Below are positions 38,176-45,570 of a stretch of 64,000 bases of DNA, piece after piece. The DNA is taken from the NCBI GenBank assembly GCA_963791635.1, contig CAWBTC010000017.1, positions 806,001 to 870,000 of the forward strand. Reading direction: 5' to 3'. The position numbers and the translations under genes are program-made. The DNA is from VFMC01 sp963791635 (GTDB lineage Bacteria; Actinomycetota; Acidimicrobiia; Acidimicrobiales; Ilumatobacteraceae). The notes under the pieces were generated by a model, which was not told the origin of the DNA, searched no databases, and saw only the letters and a program-made list of their open reading frames with translations. Every line of letters begins with the position of its first letter. Within the stretch, counting starts at the first letter, position 1.

Positions 38176-38976
38176 CTACGCCCACCAGACGGGGTGGTGC
38201 AGGGCGAGGGCGCAGAGCAGCACCAGCAGCGCACACTCGGCGACCTGCTCGGCTGCACCCAACACGTCGCCGCTGATGCCGCCGATCTTGTGTCGAGCGA
38301 GCGCGCCCACGATGTGCACGCTCACGAGCGCCACACCGCCTGACGGCACGGCCCACCAGCCGACCGCCACCCAGGCGAACGCGCCCGCGATGCCGTACGT
38401 GATCGCGCCGCGGGCTCGGGTTGTGGCCTGGCCATAGTCGGCGCCGAGGCCCGAGTGTTGTGCGAGCGGCACCGTCGCCATCAGCGCCACGGCCGCGCCC
38501 CGGGCGAGGACGTGAGCGGCCACCACCGAGACGAACAGGGCGCCCGCGCCGGGCATCGAGCCGACCGCCACCGTGCGGATCACGATCGAGGCGCACATCG
38601 CCGCCACGCCGTAGGTGCCATGGCGCGAATCCTTCAGGATCTCGAGCCGACGTTCGATCGTGTACCCGCCGCCGAATGCATCGGCGATGTCGCCGAGGCC
38701 GTCCTCGTGGAAGGCGCCGGTGACGAGAAGGCCCGCGGTCACGGCGACCGCACCGGCGACGAGCGGCGAGGTCCACTCGAAGGCTGCCGCGCCGATGCCA
38801 CCTGCGATCGCACCGATCACCACACCGGCGAGCGGGAACCACACCACCATCGCCGCCATGTCGGGCGCACTGCGCAACCGGATCGGCAGCCGCGTCAGGA
38901 ACTGCAACGCGGCGAGGGGCCCGACTGCGGGCAACCCTCTCGGTCCGCGAGGCCCGCCCGGTCGCGCATCGTTCAT
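38176..38976 (-). CDS. cobS: adenosylcobinamide-GDP ribazoletransferase (cobalamin synthase)
   Basis: 266 aa with six to seven TM helices. Joins adenosylcobinamide-GDP and alpha-ribazole in the membrane, the last or next-to-last step of B12 assembly. The acidic signature GAFHEDGLGDIADAFGGG (family E-D-G-x-x-D-x-x-D) and LKDSRHGTYG are present. The start ATG at 38976 overlaps the cobT stop codon as ATGA; a longer in-frame extension was rejected for that reason. Last gene of cobOUTS. Confidence 0.93.
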   Translation of the reverse strand: MNDARPGGPRGPRGLPAVGPLAALQFLTRLPIRLRSAPDMAAMVVWFPLAGVVIGAIAGGIGAAAFEWTSPLVAGAVAVTAGLLVTGAFHEDGLGDIADAFGGGYTIERRLEILKDSRHGTYGVAAMCASIVIRTVAVGSMPGAGALFVSVVAAHVLARGAAVALMATVPLAQHSGLGADYGQATTRARGAITYGIAGAFAWVAVGWWAVPSGGVALVSVHIVGALARHKIGGISGDVLGAAEQVAECALLVLLCALALHHPVWWA

Positions 38977-39959
38977 CCGAACCATTCCGTGAACGTCGGC
39001 ACCTCGGTGATGCCCGCACATGCCATCGCCACGAGCGGCACCGCAGCCATCGCACCCGAGCCCTCACCGAGGCGCATCTCGAGATCGAGCAGCGGTTGCT
39101 TTCCGAGTCGTTCGAGCAGCCGGCGATGACCCGGCTCCGACGAGCAGTGGCCCACGAGGCAGTGGTCGAGCGCGTCGGCACGGGCCGAGGCGAGCGGCAT
39201 CGCCGCAGCGGTCACGACGTAGCCGTCGATCAGCACGGGCAGATGTCGATGGCGGGCGGCCACGATGGCAGCGGCCATCGCCACCAGCTCAGCGCCGCCG
39301 ACCTCGCGCAGCACCTCGAGCGGGTCGAGCACTCCGGCGATGCGATCCACTGCGAGGCGCACCGCATCGCGCTTGCGGTCGAGTCCCTCGTCGTCGAGAC
39401 CGGTGCCTCGACCCACCCACGCTGCCACCTCGCCACCACCGAGGGCGGCGGCAACGGCGGCGGCCGCAGTCGTGTTGCCGATGCCCATCTCGCCGAGCAC
39501 GAGCAGATCTGCGTCGAGTCCGGCGACCGCGTCGCGGCCTGCTTGCGTTGCCGCTTCGAAACGCTCGATCGACATCGCGGACTCGAAGCGAATGTCGCCG
39601 GTGGGGCGCCCGACGCCGACGTCGATCGCTTCCACGGTCGCACCCGCCACTGCGGCGAATGCGCTCACGGTGGACTTGCCCGCACGGTAGGCGGCGAGCA
39701 TGGCCGCCGTGACGTCCGCGGGGTACTTGCTCACGCCTGCGGCGGTCACGCCGTGGTCGGCGGCGAAGATCAACGCGGCCGGGCGGTGGACGGCGGGCAC
39801 CGGCGAGCCCTGCCACTCGGCCACCCAGGCGGCGACCTCGTCGAAGCGGGCGAGAGCGCCCGCCGGGCGAAGGATGTCGGCGGCTCGGTCGCGAACGCGT
39901 GCACCCGAGGCGGTGTCGCCCGCGGGAAGGTCGGCGAGCGCCGTACGGAGCCATGTCAC
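38973..39959 (-). CDS. cobT: nicotinate-nucleotide-dimethylbenzimidazole phosphoribosyltransferase
   Basis: 328 aa. Transfers phosphoribose from NaMN to 5,6-dimethylbenzimidazole, activating the lower ligand of B12. Family motifs: FAADHGVTAAGVSKYP, DLLVLGEMGIGNTTAAAA and the catalytic Glu near the C-terminus (MRLGEGSGAM). ATGA overlaps on both sides tie it to cobU and cobS. It is a little shorter than E. coli CobT but complete. Confidence 0.94.
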   Translation of the reverse strand: MTWLRTALADLPAGDTASGARVRDRAADILRPAGALARFDEVAAWVAEWQGSPVPAVHRPAALIFAADHGVTAAGVSKYPADVTAAMLAAYRAGKSTVSAFAAVAGATVEAIDVGVGRPTGDIRFESAMSIERFEAATQAGRDAVAGLDADLLVLGEMGIGNTTAAAAVAAALGGGEVAAWVGRGTGLDDEGLDRKRDAVRLAVDRIAGVLDPLEVLREVGGAELVAMAAAIVAARHRHLPVLIDGYVVTAAAMPLASARADALDHCLVGHCSSEPGHRRLLERLGKQPLLDLEMRLGEGSGAMAAVPLVAMACAGITEVPTFTEWFG

Positions 39960-40492
39960 GACAGGACCTCCCAGGGGTCGACCAGCGGCACTGCCCGACC
40001 GGCCACGAGGAACAGCGAACGATCGGCCACGGCGACCATCCGTTGGTTCAGGCGGCCGAGGCCGTCACGGTACTCGCGCCCGAGCGAGGTGTCCGGAACG
40101 AGCCCGAGCCCCACCTCGTTCGACACCACGACCGTCGGGGCGACACGGTGTGTCAGGGCTGCGACCAGTTCGTCGACGGCGCGAGCCCGCTCGGCGGCGC
40201 CGGGCATGTGGTGGAACAGGTTGCCCATCCACACGGTGAGGCAGTCGACGATCACGAGTGCGTGCACGGGAGCGGCGAGGACCGCCGCGGCGAGGGCGAC
40301 GGGTGCCTCTGCCGTGGGCCAGTCGGGGCGTTCCTGTCGGTGCGCGGCCACGCGGGCGCGAAGGTCGTCGTCGAACGGCTCGGTCGTGGCGATGAACACG
40401 ACCTCGCCGTCATCGGCCTCGTGTCGCAACGCGATCTCGACGGCCAGCGTGCTCTTGCCACTGCGTGCACCTCCAACGAGGAAGGTGAGCAT
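39956..40492 (-). CDS. cobU: adenosylcobinamide kinase / guanylyltransferase
   Basis: 178 aa. Phosphorylates adenosylcobinamide and then adds GMP. The N-terminal P-loop LVGGARSGKS, the histidine of the transferase step (AHRQERPDWPTAEAP) and DCLTVWMGNLF are visible. Start overlaps the cobO stop codon by 1 base (TGATG), and its stop overlaps the cobT start. Standard length. Confidence 0.93.
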   Translation of the reverse strand: MLTFLVGGARSGKSTLAVEIALRHEADDGEVVFIATTEPFDDDLRARVAAHRQERPDWPTAEAPVALAAAVLAAPVHALVIVDCLTVWMGNLFHHMPGAAERARAVDELVAALTHRVAPTVVVSNEVGLGLVPDTSLGREYRDGLGRLNQRMVAVADRSLFLVAGRAVPLVDPWEVLS

Positions 40493-41124
40493 CAGTAGTC
40501 GATGCCGCGCTTGGCGGCGACGCCCTCGTCGTAGGCGTGCTTCACCTTGCGCATCTCCGTGACGGTGTCCGCCGCTGCAATCAGCGCCTCGCTCGCGTCG
40601 CGGCCGGTGACGATCACGCTGACAGTGCGCGGTCGATCGACGAGCGTGGACACGACCTCGTCAGCGTCGATCCATGCCCAGTTCATCAGGTAGGTGAGCT
40701 CATCGAGGATCACGAGGTGGTGTTCGCCACCGCCGATGAGCGCCTTCGCCTTCGCCCACCCGTCGCGGGCGAGGGCCTTGTCGTGCTCGAGGTCGCTCGA
40801 GTCCCAGGTGAAGCCGTCGCCTGCGTTCACCCACGTGACGCCGAGGTCGCGGCCCACCTTCTCCTCGCCCACCTTCCAATCGCCACTCTTCACGAACTGC
40901 ACCACAGCGACCTTCCAACCGCGGGCGATCGCGCGCACCATCACACCGAATGCAGCCGAGCTCTTGCCCTTGCCGTCACCGGTGTTCACCAACAACAGCG
41001 AGTCGATGCCACGGAGGCCGAGAGGTCGGGGATCATCGGTCGGCGGATCCTCCGGCACGTCGGAGATCGCGTTCGGAACGGTGGCGTCGGAGTCGGTGGC
41101 GTCGGAATCGGTGGCGTCGCTCAT
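40492..41124 (-). CDS. cobO: cob(I)yrinic acid a,c-diamide adenosyltransferase
   Basis: 210 aa. CobA/BtuR-type ATP:corrinoid adenosyltransferase; P-loop LLVNTGDGKGKSS and the LVILDELTYLMNWAWID Walker-B region are conserved. The N-terminal 35 residues are an additional disordered acidic segment, MSDATDSDATDSDATV, encoded by a 15-bp tandem repeat immediately after the start codon. First gene of cobOUTS, divergent from the cobalamin-riboswitch btu genes. Only salvage and late steps are present here; there are no corrin-ring genes. Confidence 0.93.
   Translation of the reverse strand: MSDATDSDATDSDATVPNAISDVPEDPPTDDPRPLGLRGIDSLLLVNTGDGKGKSSAAFGVMVRAIARGWKVAVVQFVKSGDWKVGEEKVGRDLGVTWVNAGDGFTWDSSDLEHDKALARDGWAKAKALIGGGEHHLVILDELTYLMNWAWIDADEVVSTLVDRPRTVSVIVTGRDASEALIAAADTVTEMRKVKHAYDEGVAAKRGIDY
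41081..41120 (-). repeat. 15-bp tandem repeat at the cobO start
   Basis: GTGGCGTCGGAGTCG at 41081-41095, GTGGCGTCGGAATCG at 41096-41110 and a partial third unit reaching the start codon. In frame it encodes Ser-Asp-Ala-Thr-Asp repeats. Copy number changes would leave the frame intact and alter only the disordered N-terminus. Confidence 0.8.
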
Positions 41125-41159
41125 GGGACTTGGGAGCGTAGCGATGACGCGCTAACCTC

Positions 41160-41402
41160 GCTCTGCTCGAACCCAGCGAAGTCCGGTTGAACTCCGGCAC
41201 TGTCCCGCAACGGTGAAGCGTGCGAACCGCACCTGGCAACAGGAGCGCTCGACACGACAAGTCCGGTCGCCTGGCTCGAGCGCGAAGACCACACCCTCGA
41301 GGCAAGGGCGGCTCGCGACGGGGAGTTGCTCCGTTCGAACCTCAACTTGTCCTCCCGCTCGGAGGACCCGGTGTCCTCCAGAAAGCTCGGAGGATCCGAT
41401 CA
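41160..41402 (+). promoter_or_regulatory. cobalamin riboswitch upstream of the btu genes
   Basis: The conserved core is present: GTCCGGTTGAACTCCGGC (41181-41198) followed at once by ACTGTCCCGCAAC (41199-41211), and the second conserved block AGTCCGGTCGCCTGG at 41260-41274. Together these match the cobalamin aptamer pattern. It lies directly before a corrinoid-binding lipoprotein gene, so it should turn the uptake operon off when adenosylcobalamin is plentiful. The exact 5' edge (P1) is approximate. Confidence 0.85.
41351..41393 (+). promoter_or_regulatory. four-segment expression platform controlling the btuF ribosome binding site
   Basis: Four alternating segments: CCTCC 41351-41355, GGAGG 41361-41365, CCTCC 41375-41379 and GGAGG 41389-41393. 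The last one is the Shine-Dalgarno sequence, 9 nt before the ATG. Segments 2 and 3 can form a 7-bp stem (GGAGGAC/GTCCTCC) that frees the Shine-Dalgarno sequence. If 1 pairs with 2, then 3 can cover 4. This predicts control at translation initiation. Confidence 0.7.
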
Positions 41403-42395
41403 ATGAAGCGACTCCAGAGAGCCCTTGCGCTCATGTCCGTGCCCCTCGTCGTGCTCGCCGCTTGTGGCGACGACACCGTCGACCCCGCCGCCGCCGTCAC
41501 CGATCCGACAGCTGCCGTGACGACCGCAGCCACCGAACCGGCTGCGACGACAGGCACCGAACCGACGGGCACCGAACAGACGGGCACCGAACCTGCTGCA
41601 ACCGACGCAGCAGCGGTGCTCTCGGCGATCGTGAGCCTGTCGCCGTCGGCCACCGAGATCTTGTTCGCGATCGGTGCCGGCGACCAGGTGATCGCCGTCG
41701 ACGACCAGAGCAACTACCCAGCCGAAGCGGCCGCGAAGTCGACCGATCTGTCGGGCTTCGAGCCGAATGTCGAAGCGATCGCAGCCTATGAGCCCGACTT
41801 CGTGGTGCACGACGGCACCACCGATCTCGCCGCCTCGCTCGACACGCTCGGCATTCCGAACTGGGTCGGCGCGGCCGCAACGTCGTTCGACGACATCTAC
41901 ACCCAGATCGAGCAGCTCGGTGTCGCAACCGGTCACGTCGCAGAAGCGGCCGAGTTGGTGGCGAGCATGCAGACCGACATCGACGCGGCGCTCGCGTCTG
42001 CACCCGCACCTGAGACGCCGCTCGCGTTCTACCACGAGCTCGATCCCACCTTCTACAGCGTCACGTCGAACACGTTCATCGGTCAGGTCTACGGCCTGTT
42101 CGGTCTGCGCAACGCAGCCGATGCCGCGGAAGGCACGAGCGACTATCCCCAGCTCAGCGCAGAGTTCCTGATCAGCCAGAACCCCGACCTGGTGTTCCTC
42201 GCCGACACCAAGTGCTGCGGCGAGACCCCGGAGACCGTCGCCGCCAGAGCCGGTTGGGACGCGATCGATGCGGTTGCCAACGGCAACGTCATCGCGCTGG
42301 ACGACGATGTCGCCAGCCGCTGGGGGCCTCGCGTGGTCGAGCTCGTGCAGACCATCGCCGACAGCGTGAACGCCATTCCGGTCGCGGCGGGCTGA
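41403..42395 (+). CDS. btuF: cobalamin ABC transporter substrate-binding lipoprotein (BtuF-like)
   Basis: 330 aa. The lipoprotein signal ends in VVLAAC at residue 21. A Thr/Ala/Glu-rich linker follows, containing three Gly-Thr-Glu-Pro-Thr repeats from a 15-bp tandem repeat. Then comes a helical-backbone binding domain with the BtuF/FhuD start SLSPSATEILFAIGAGDQVIAVD and the late LVFLADTKCCGETPETV. It binds a corrinoid outside the membrane. Substrate specificity is inferred from the cobalamin riboswitch and the adjoining cob genes. First gene of btuFCD. Confidence 0.88.
   Translation: MKRLQRALALMSVPLVVLAACGDDTVDPAAAVTDPTAAVTTAATEPAATTGTEPTGTEQTGTEPAATDAAAVLSAIVSLSPSATEILFAIGAGDQVIAVDDQSNYPAEAAAKSTDLSGFEPNVEAIAAYEPDFVVHDGTTDLAASLDTLGIPNWVGAAATSFDDIYTQIEQLGVATGHVAEAAELVASMQTDIDAALASAPAPETPLAFYHELDPTFYSVTSNTFIGQVYGLFGLRNAADAAEGTSDYPQLSAEFLISQNPDLVFLADTKCCGETPETVAARAGWDAIDAVANGNVIALDDDVASRWGPRVVELVQTIADSVNAIPVAAG
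41553..41597 (+). repeat. 15-bp tandem repeat in the btuF linker
   Basis: GGCACCGAACCGACG, GGCACCGAACAGACG and GGCACCGAACCTGCT at 41553-41597. They code for three Gly-Thr-Glu-x-x units in the flexible linker between lipid anchor and binding domain. Confidence 0.75.
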
Positions 42396-42401
42396 TCCCT
42401 C

Positions 42402-43418
42402 GTGCTCGCCGACCCACCCGCTCGGACCGCGACAGCACCTCGTGCCGCCGCGCGTCCGGGCCGGTGGTGGCTGCCGGTGTCGTTGGTGCTCCTCGTCGTC
42501 GCGCTGTTCCTCGGCGTGATGGTGGGCCCGGCCGGGAACTGGGGGACCGCGGACTGGAACATCATCTGGAACGTGCGCCTGCCGCGCGTCGTGCTCGCCG
42601 GCATCGTCGGTTCGATGCTCGCGTTGTCCGGCGCGAGCTATCAGGGCGTGTTCCGCAACCCGCTCGTCGATCCGTATCTGCTCGGCGTCGCTGCCGGTGC
42701 CGGTCTCGGCGCCACGATCGTCTTCGCGATCGGGCGCTCGTCGACGTCCGGCTGGATCATCGATCCGCTGCCGTTGGCAGCATTCATCGGTGGACTCCTG
42801 GCCGTCCTGCTCACGTACCTCGTCGGCTCGTCCTTCGGGGCGCATCGCAACGGGGTCACGCTCGTCCTCGCCGGTGTGGCGGTCACCTCGCTCGCCACCG
42901 CGATCCAGGCGTTCGTGCTCCAGCGCAACAGTGAGGTGATCCGCGAGGTGTACAGCTGGATCCTCGGCCGGCTCACGCTCGCCAACTGGGGTGACGTGCG
43001 CCTCGTGCTGCCCTACGTGATCGTGAGCAGCACGGTGCTGCTCATGCACCGCCGACACCTCGACGTCCTGCGCGTCGGTGACGACGAGGCGATCTCGCTC
43101 GGCACGCAGGTGACGCGTGTGCGTCTGGTCGTGGTGATCGCTGCCACGCTCGGCACCGCAGCGGTGGTGAGCGTCAGCGGGCTGATCGGCTTCGTCGGCA
43201 TCGTGGTGCCGCATGCCGTGCGGCTGCTGGCCGGTGCGTCGTACCGCCGGCTGCTGCCGCTCAGCTTGGTGGTCGGGGCAGCGTTCCTGATCCTCGCCGA
43301 CATCCCGGGTCGCGTGCTGCAGGACCCCGCGGAGACGCCGATCGGCGTGGTGACTGCGTTCTTCGGCGCACCGTTCTTCATCCTCGTGCTGCGCACGCGT
43401 GGGAGGGCGGTCGGATGA
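42402..43418 (+). CDS. btuC: cobalamin ABC transporter permease (FecCD/BtuC family)
   Basis: 338 aa with about nine to ten TM helices. Typical FecCD motifs: LPRVVLAGIVGSMLALSGASYQGVFRNPLVDPYLLGVAAGA near the start, and the cytoplasmic loop GFVGIVVPHAVRLLAGASYRRLLP that docks the ATPase. GTG start 6 bp after the btuF stop. Stop overlaps btuD as ATGA. Confidence 0.9.
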   Translation: MLADPPARTATAPRAAARPGRWWLPVSLVLLVVALFLGVMVGPAGNWGTADWNIIWNVRLPRVVLAGIVGSMLALSGASYQGVFRNPLVDPYLLGVAAGAGLGATIVFAIGRSSTSGWIIDPLPLAAFIGGLLAVLLTYLVGSSFGAHRNGVTLVLAGVAVTSLATAIQAFVLQRNSEVIREVYSWILGRLTLANWGDVRLVLPYVIVSSTVLLMHRRHLDVLRVGDDEAISLGTQVTRVRLVVVIAATLGTAAVVSVSGLIGFVGIVVPHAVRLLAGASYRRLLPLSLVVGAAFLILADIPGRVLQDPAETPIGVVTAFFGAPFFILVLRTRGRAVG

Positions 43419-44194
43419 GCTCGCTCGCGTTCACCGAACTCGGCGTCCACTACGGCCGACGTGACGCCCTCGTCGGATTCACCGACACCGTGCGACCGGG
43501 AGAGTGGTTGTGCCTGATCGGTCCGAACGGCGCGGGCAAGTCGTCGATCCTGCGTGCCACGGCGGGGCTCGTGGCGCACACCGGCTCGATCGAGGTGGAT
43601 GGGTCGCCGCTGTCGCTGCGCTCCTCGCGCCGCCGTGCCGAGCTCGTCGCGTACGTGCCGCAGAGTCCGAACCTGCCCGATGACATGACCGGTGGCGAGT
43701 ACGTGCTGCTCGGTCGCAATCCGTACATCGGCTACTTCGGTGTCGAGAGCCAGCACGACTTGGCGATGGTGGCGAGCGTGCTCGACCGCCTCGATCTCGC
43801 CGAGCTCGCCGGCCGCGCGCTCGCCACGATGAGCGGTGGCGAGCGCCAGCGTCTGGTGATCGCACGTGCGATCGCTCAGGAGGCACCGATCCTGCTGCTC
43901 GACGAACCCACGAGCGCGCTCGACATCGGCCACCAGCAGCAGGCGTTGGAGCTGGTCGACCGACTGAGGCGCGAGCACGGGCTGACCGTGGTCAGCGCGA
44001 TGCACGACCTCACGCTCGCCGGGCTGTACGCCGACCGGCTCGCGCTGCTGCACCAGGGTCACGTGGTTGCCACCGGTACCGCAGCGAGCGTGCTGCGGCC
44101 CGAGACGTTGAGCGAGTTCTACGGCGTGAGCGTCAGCGTCCACCACGAGGACGACGGGACGGTCGTGGTCGTGCCACGGCGCACGCACGCCTGA
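43415..44194 (+). CDS. btuD: cobalamin ABC transporter ATP-binding protein
   Basis: 259 aa. Walker A GPNGAGKSS, Q-loop region YVPQSPNLPDD, signature MSGGERQRL, Walker B ILLLDEPTSALD and the H-loop histidine in SAMHDLTLAG are all present. It powers BtuC. Translationally coupled to btuC. A triplicated 12-bp repeat follows its stop codon. Confidence 0.92.
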   Translation: MSSLAFTELGVHYGRRDALVGFTDTVRPGEWLCLIGPNGAGKSSILRATAGLVAHTGSIEVDGSPLSLRSSRRRAELVAYVPQSPNLPDDMTGGEYVLLGRNPYIGYFGVESQHDLAMVASVLDRLDLAELAGRALATMSGGERQRLVIARAIAQEAPILLLDEPTSALDIGHQQQALELVDRLRREHGLTVVSAMHDLTLAGLYADRLALLHQGHVVATGTAASVLRPETLSEFYGVSVSVHHEDDGTVVVVPRRTHA

Positions 44195-44201
44195 TCTCCG
44201 C

Positions 44202-44237
44202 CCGATCCGGCGGCCGATCCGGGAGCCGATCCGGTGG
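44202..44237 (+). repeat. 12-bp tandem repeat after btuD
   Basis: Three units of CCGATCCGGnnn (44202-44213, 44214-44225, 44226-44237), starting 7 bp after the btuD stop codon. Non-coding. Confidence 0.7.
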
Positions 44238-44284
44238 GACGGATCGTGAGGACCGCGTGGCCGTCGTTCGGCGGGCGAGACAGG

Positions 44285-44290
44285 TACCGT
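44285..44290 (+). promoter_or_regulatory. -10 box of a leaderless promoter for the GT4 gene
   Basis: TACCGT ends 7 nt before the GTG at 44298. No Shine-Dalgarno sequence. Confidence 0.5.
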
Positions 44291-44297
44291 CGGGCGC

Positions 44298-45491
44298 GTG
44301 AACGCGCCCCGCCTCGTGCTCCACATGTCGTACCACCCGTGCCGCCTCGACGATCGCACGATCGCGACCAACGCCAAGTTCCTCGAGGTGATGCACGAGT
44401 ACGGCCATCGCTGGCCGGGCCCGATCGACCTGCTGCTCGAGCGCAGCACGCAACGGCGGGCGATCGAGGTGGTGGAGATTCCTCTCGACGATCTCCCGGT
44501 CACTCCGGTCGAGATCGATCGCAACGCGCTCCACTCGGGGCTGTTCCCCGCCGACGCCGTGGTGTACTGCGTGCTCGAAGGGGGCTTTCGCCACCTGGCG
44601 CAGCACGTGTCGAACGCCGATCGCCGTCTGGTGCGCGGCTGCGACGTCCCGGCGAACGTCACCGCCGAGTCGCTTGCCGCGGAGCCCAGGTCGCTGCCGC
44701 GCAGGCTGCGAGCGAAGATGTGGGTGGCCGGCGAGATCCGCGATCAGCGTCGCGAGGTGTCCCAGGCCGCAGCGCTGCACAGCAACCAGTACCCCGCCGC
44801 CGACTTCTTCGCGAAGCAGGCGCGTTCGTGCCATGTGTTCATCGACAACCCCTTGCGTGTCACGGATCTTCCGAACGCCGCACAGCGAGCAGCCCGATTC
44901 GAGCGCCTCCTGGCAGGCGGTCCGCTGCGACTCGTGTTCTCGGGCCGGCTCGACGCGATGAAGAACCCGGTCGACCTCGCCGCCGTCGCCCGAGAGCTGC
45001 GGGCACGGGAGGTGCCGTTCGAGTTCGACGTCTTCGGCGACGGTCCGCTGCGCGCCGAACTCGAACGCAAGGTGGCCGACGACGGCCTCGGCGGCCAGTT
45101 CCGCGTGCATGGTTTCGTCGACTTCCGCACGGAGCTGATGCCGTTCCTGAACGACACGGCCGACGTGTACGTGTGCCCGCACCGTCAGGGTGATCCGAGC
45201 ACCACCTACGTCGAGATGATGTGCTCTGGCGTACCCATCGTCTCGTATCCGAACACGGCGGTTCGCCTGATGCGCGAGCGCCAGGGCATCGTCATCCTCG
45301 CGACACGGATGACACCGGCTGCGCTCGCAGACGAGCTGCGACGTGTCCACCTGCAGCGCGCCGAGCTCGTGACCGCATCACGAGACGGCTACGAGTTCGG
45401 CTCGACCCACACCGTGGAGGTCTGCTACCAGGGTCAGGTGGAGCACCTGCTCGACGTCCACGACCGGGCGAGCGACGTGCGGCGGCGCTGA
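44298..45491 (+). CDS. GT4-type glycosyltransferase
   Basis: 397 aa, GT-B fold. The C-terminal half carries the nucleotide-sugar site of family 4: VFSGRLDAMKNPVDLAAVARELRAR, EFDVFGDGPLRAELE and the acidic region PHRQGDPSTTYVEMMCSGVPIV (E-x7-E variant). The N-terminal domain is less typical and lacks an obvious acceptor clue. No other cell-wall or polysaccharide gene is next to it, so the product is unknown. Leaderless GTG start predicted. Confidence 0.8.
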   Translation: MNAPRLVLHMSYHPCRLDDRTIATNAKFLEVMHEYGHRWPGPIDLLLERSTQRRAIEVVEIPLDDLPVTPVEIDRNALHSGLFPADAVVYCVLEGGFRHLAQHVSNADRRLVRGCDVPANVTAESLAAEPRSLPRRLRAKMWVAGEIRDQRREVSQAAALHSNQYPAADFFAKQARSCHVFIDNPLRVTDLPNAAQRAARFERLLAGGPLRLVFSGRLDAMKNPVDLAAVARELRAREVPFEFDVFGDGPLRAELERKVADDGLGGQFRVHGFVDFRTELMPFLNDTADVYVCPHRQGDPSTTYVEMMCSGVPIVSYPNTAVRLMRERQGIVILATRMTPAALADELRRVHLQRAELVTASRDGYEFGSTHTVEVCYQGQVEHLLDVHDRASDVRRR

Positions 45492-45520
45492 GTCGTCCGC
45501 CGACGAGCGCGCCGGTTCGG

Positions 45521-45570
45521 TGTCAGGCCGGGTCAGGCCGGGTCAGGCCGGGTCAGGCAGGGTCAGGCAG
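45521..45570 (-). repeat. 10-bp tandem repeat carrying the zwf stop codon
   Basis: Five units of GGTCAGGC(C/A)G. Read in the zwf direction the unit is TGACCCTGCC or TGACCCGGCC. The first TGA (45563-45565) is the zwf stop codon and four more TGAs follow at 10-bp steps, covering all three frames. Confidence 0.85.

Noticed and set aside
41125..41402. Cobalamin riboswitch acting on cobO as well
   Set aside because: The aptamer motifs are on the plus strand, while cobO is transcribed from the minus strand, so the RNA is not part of the cobO leader.
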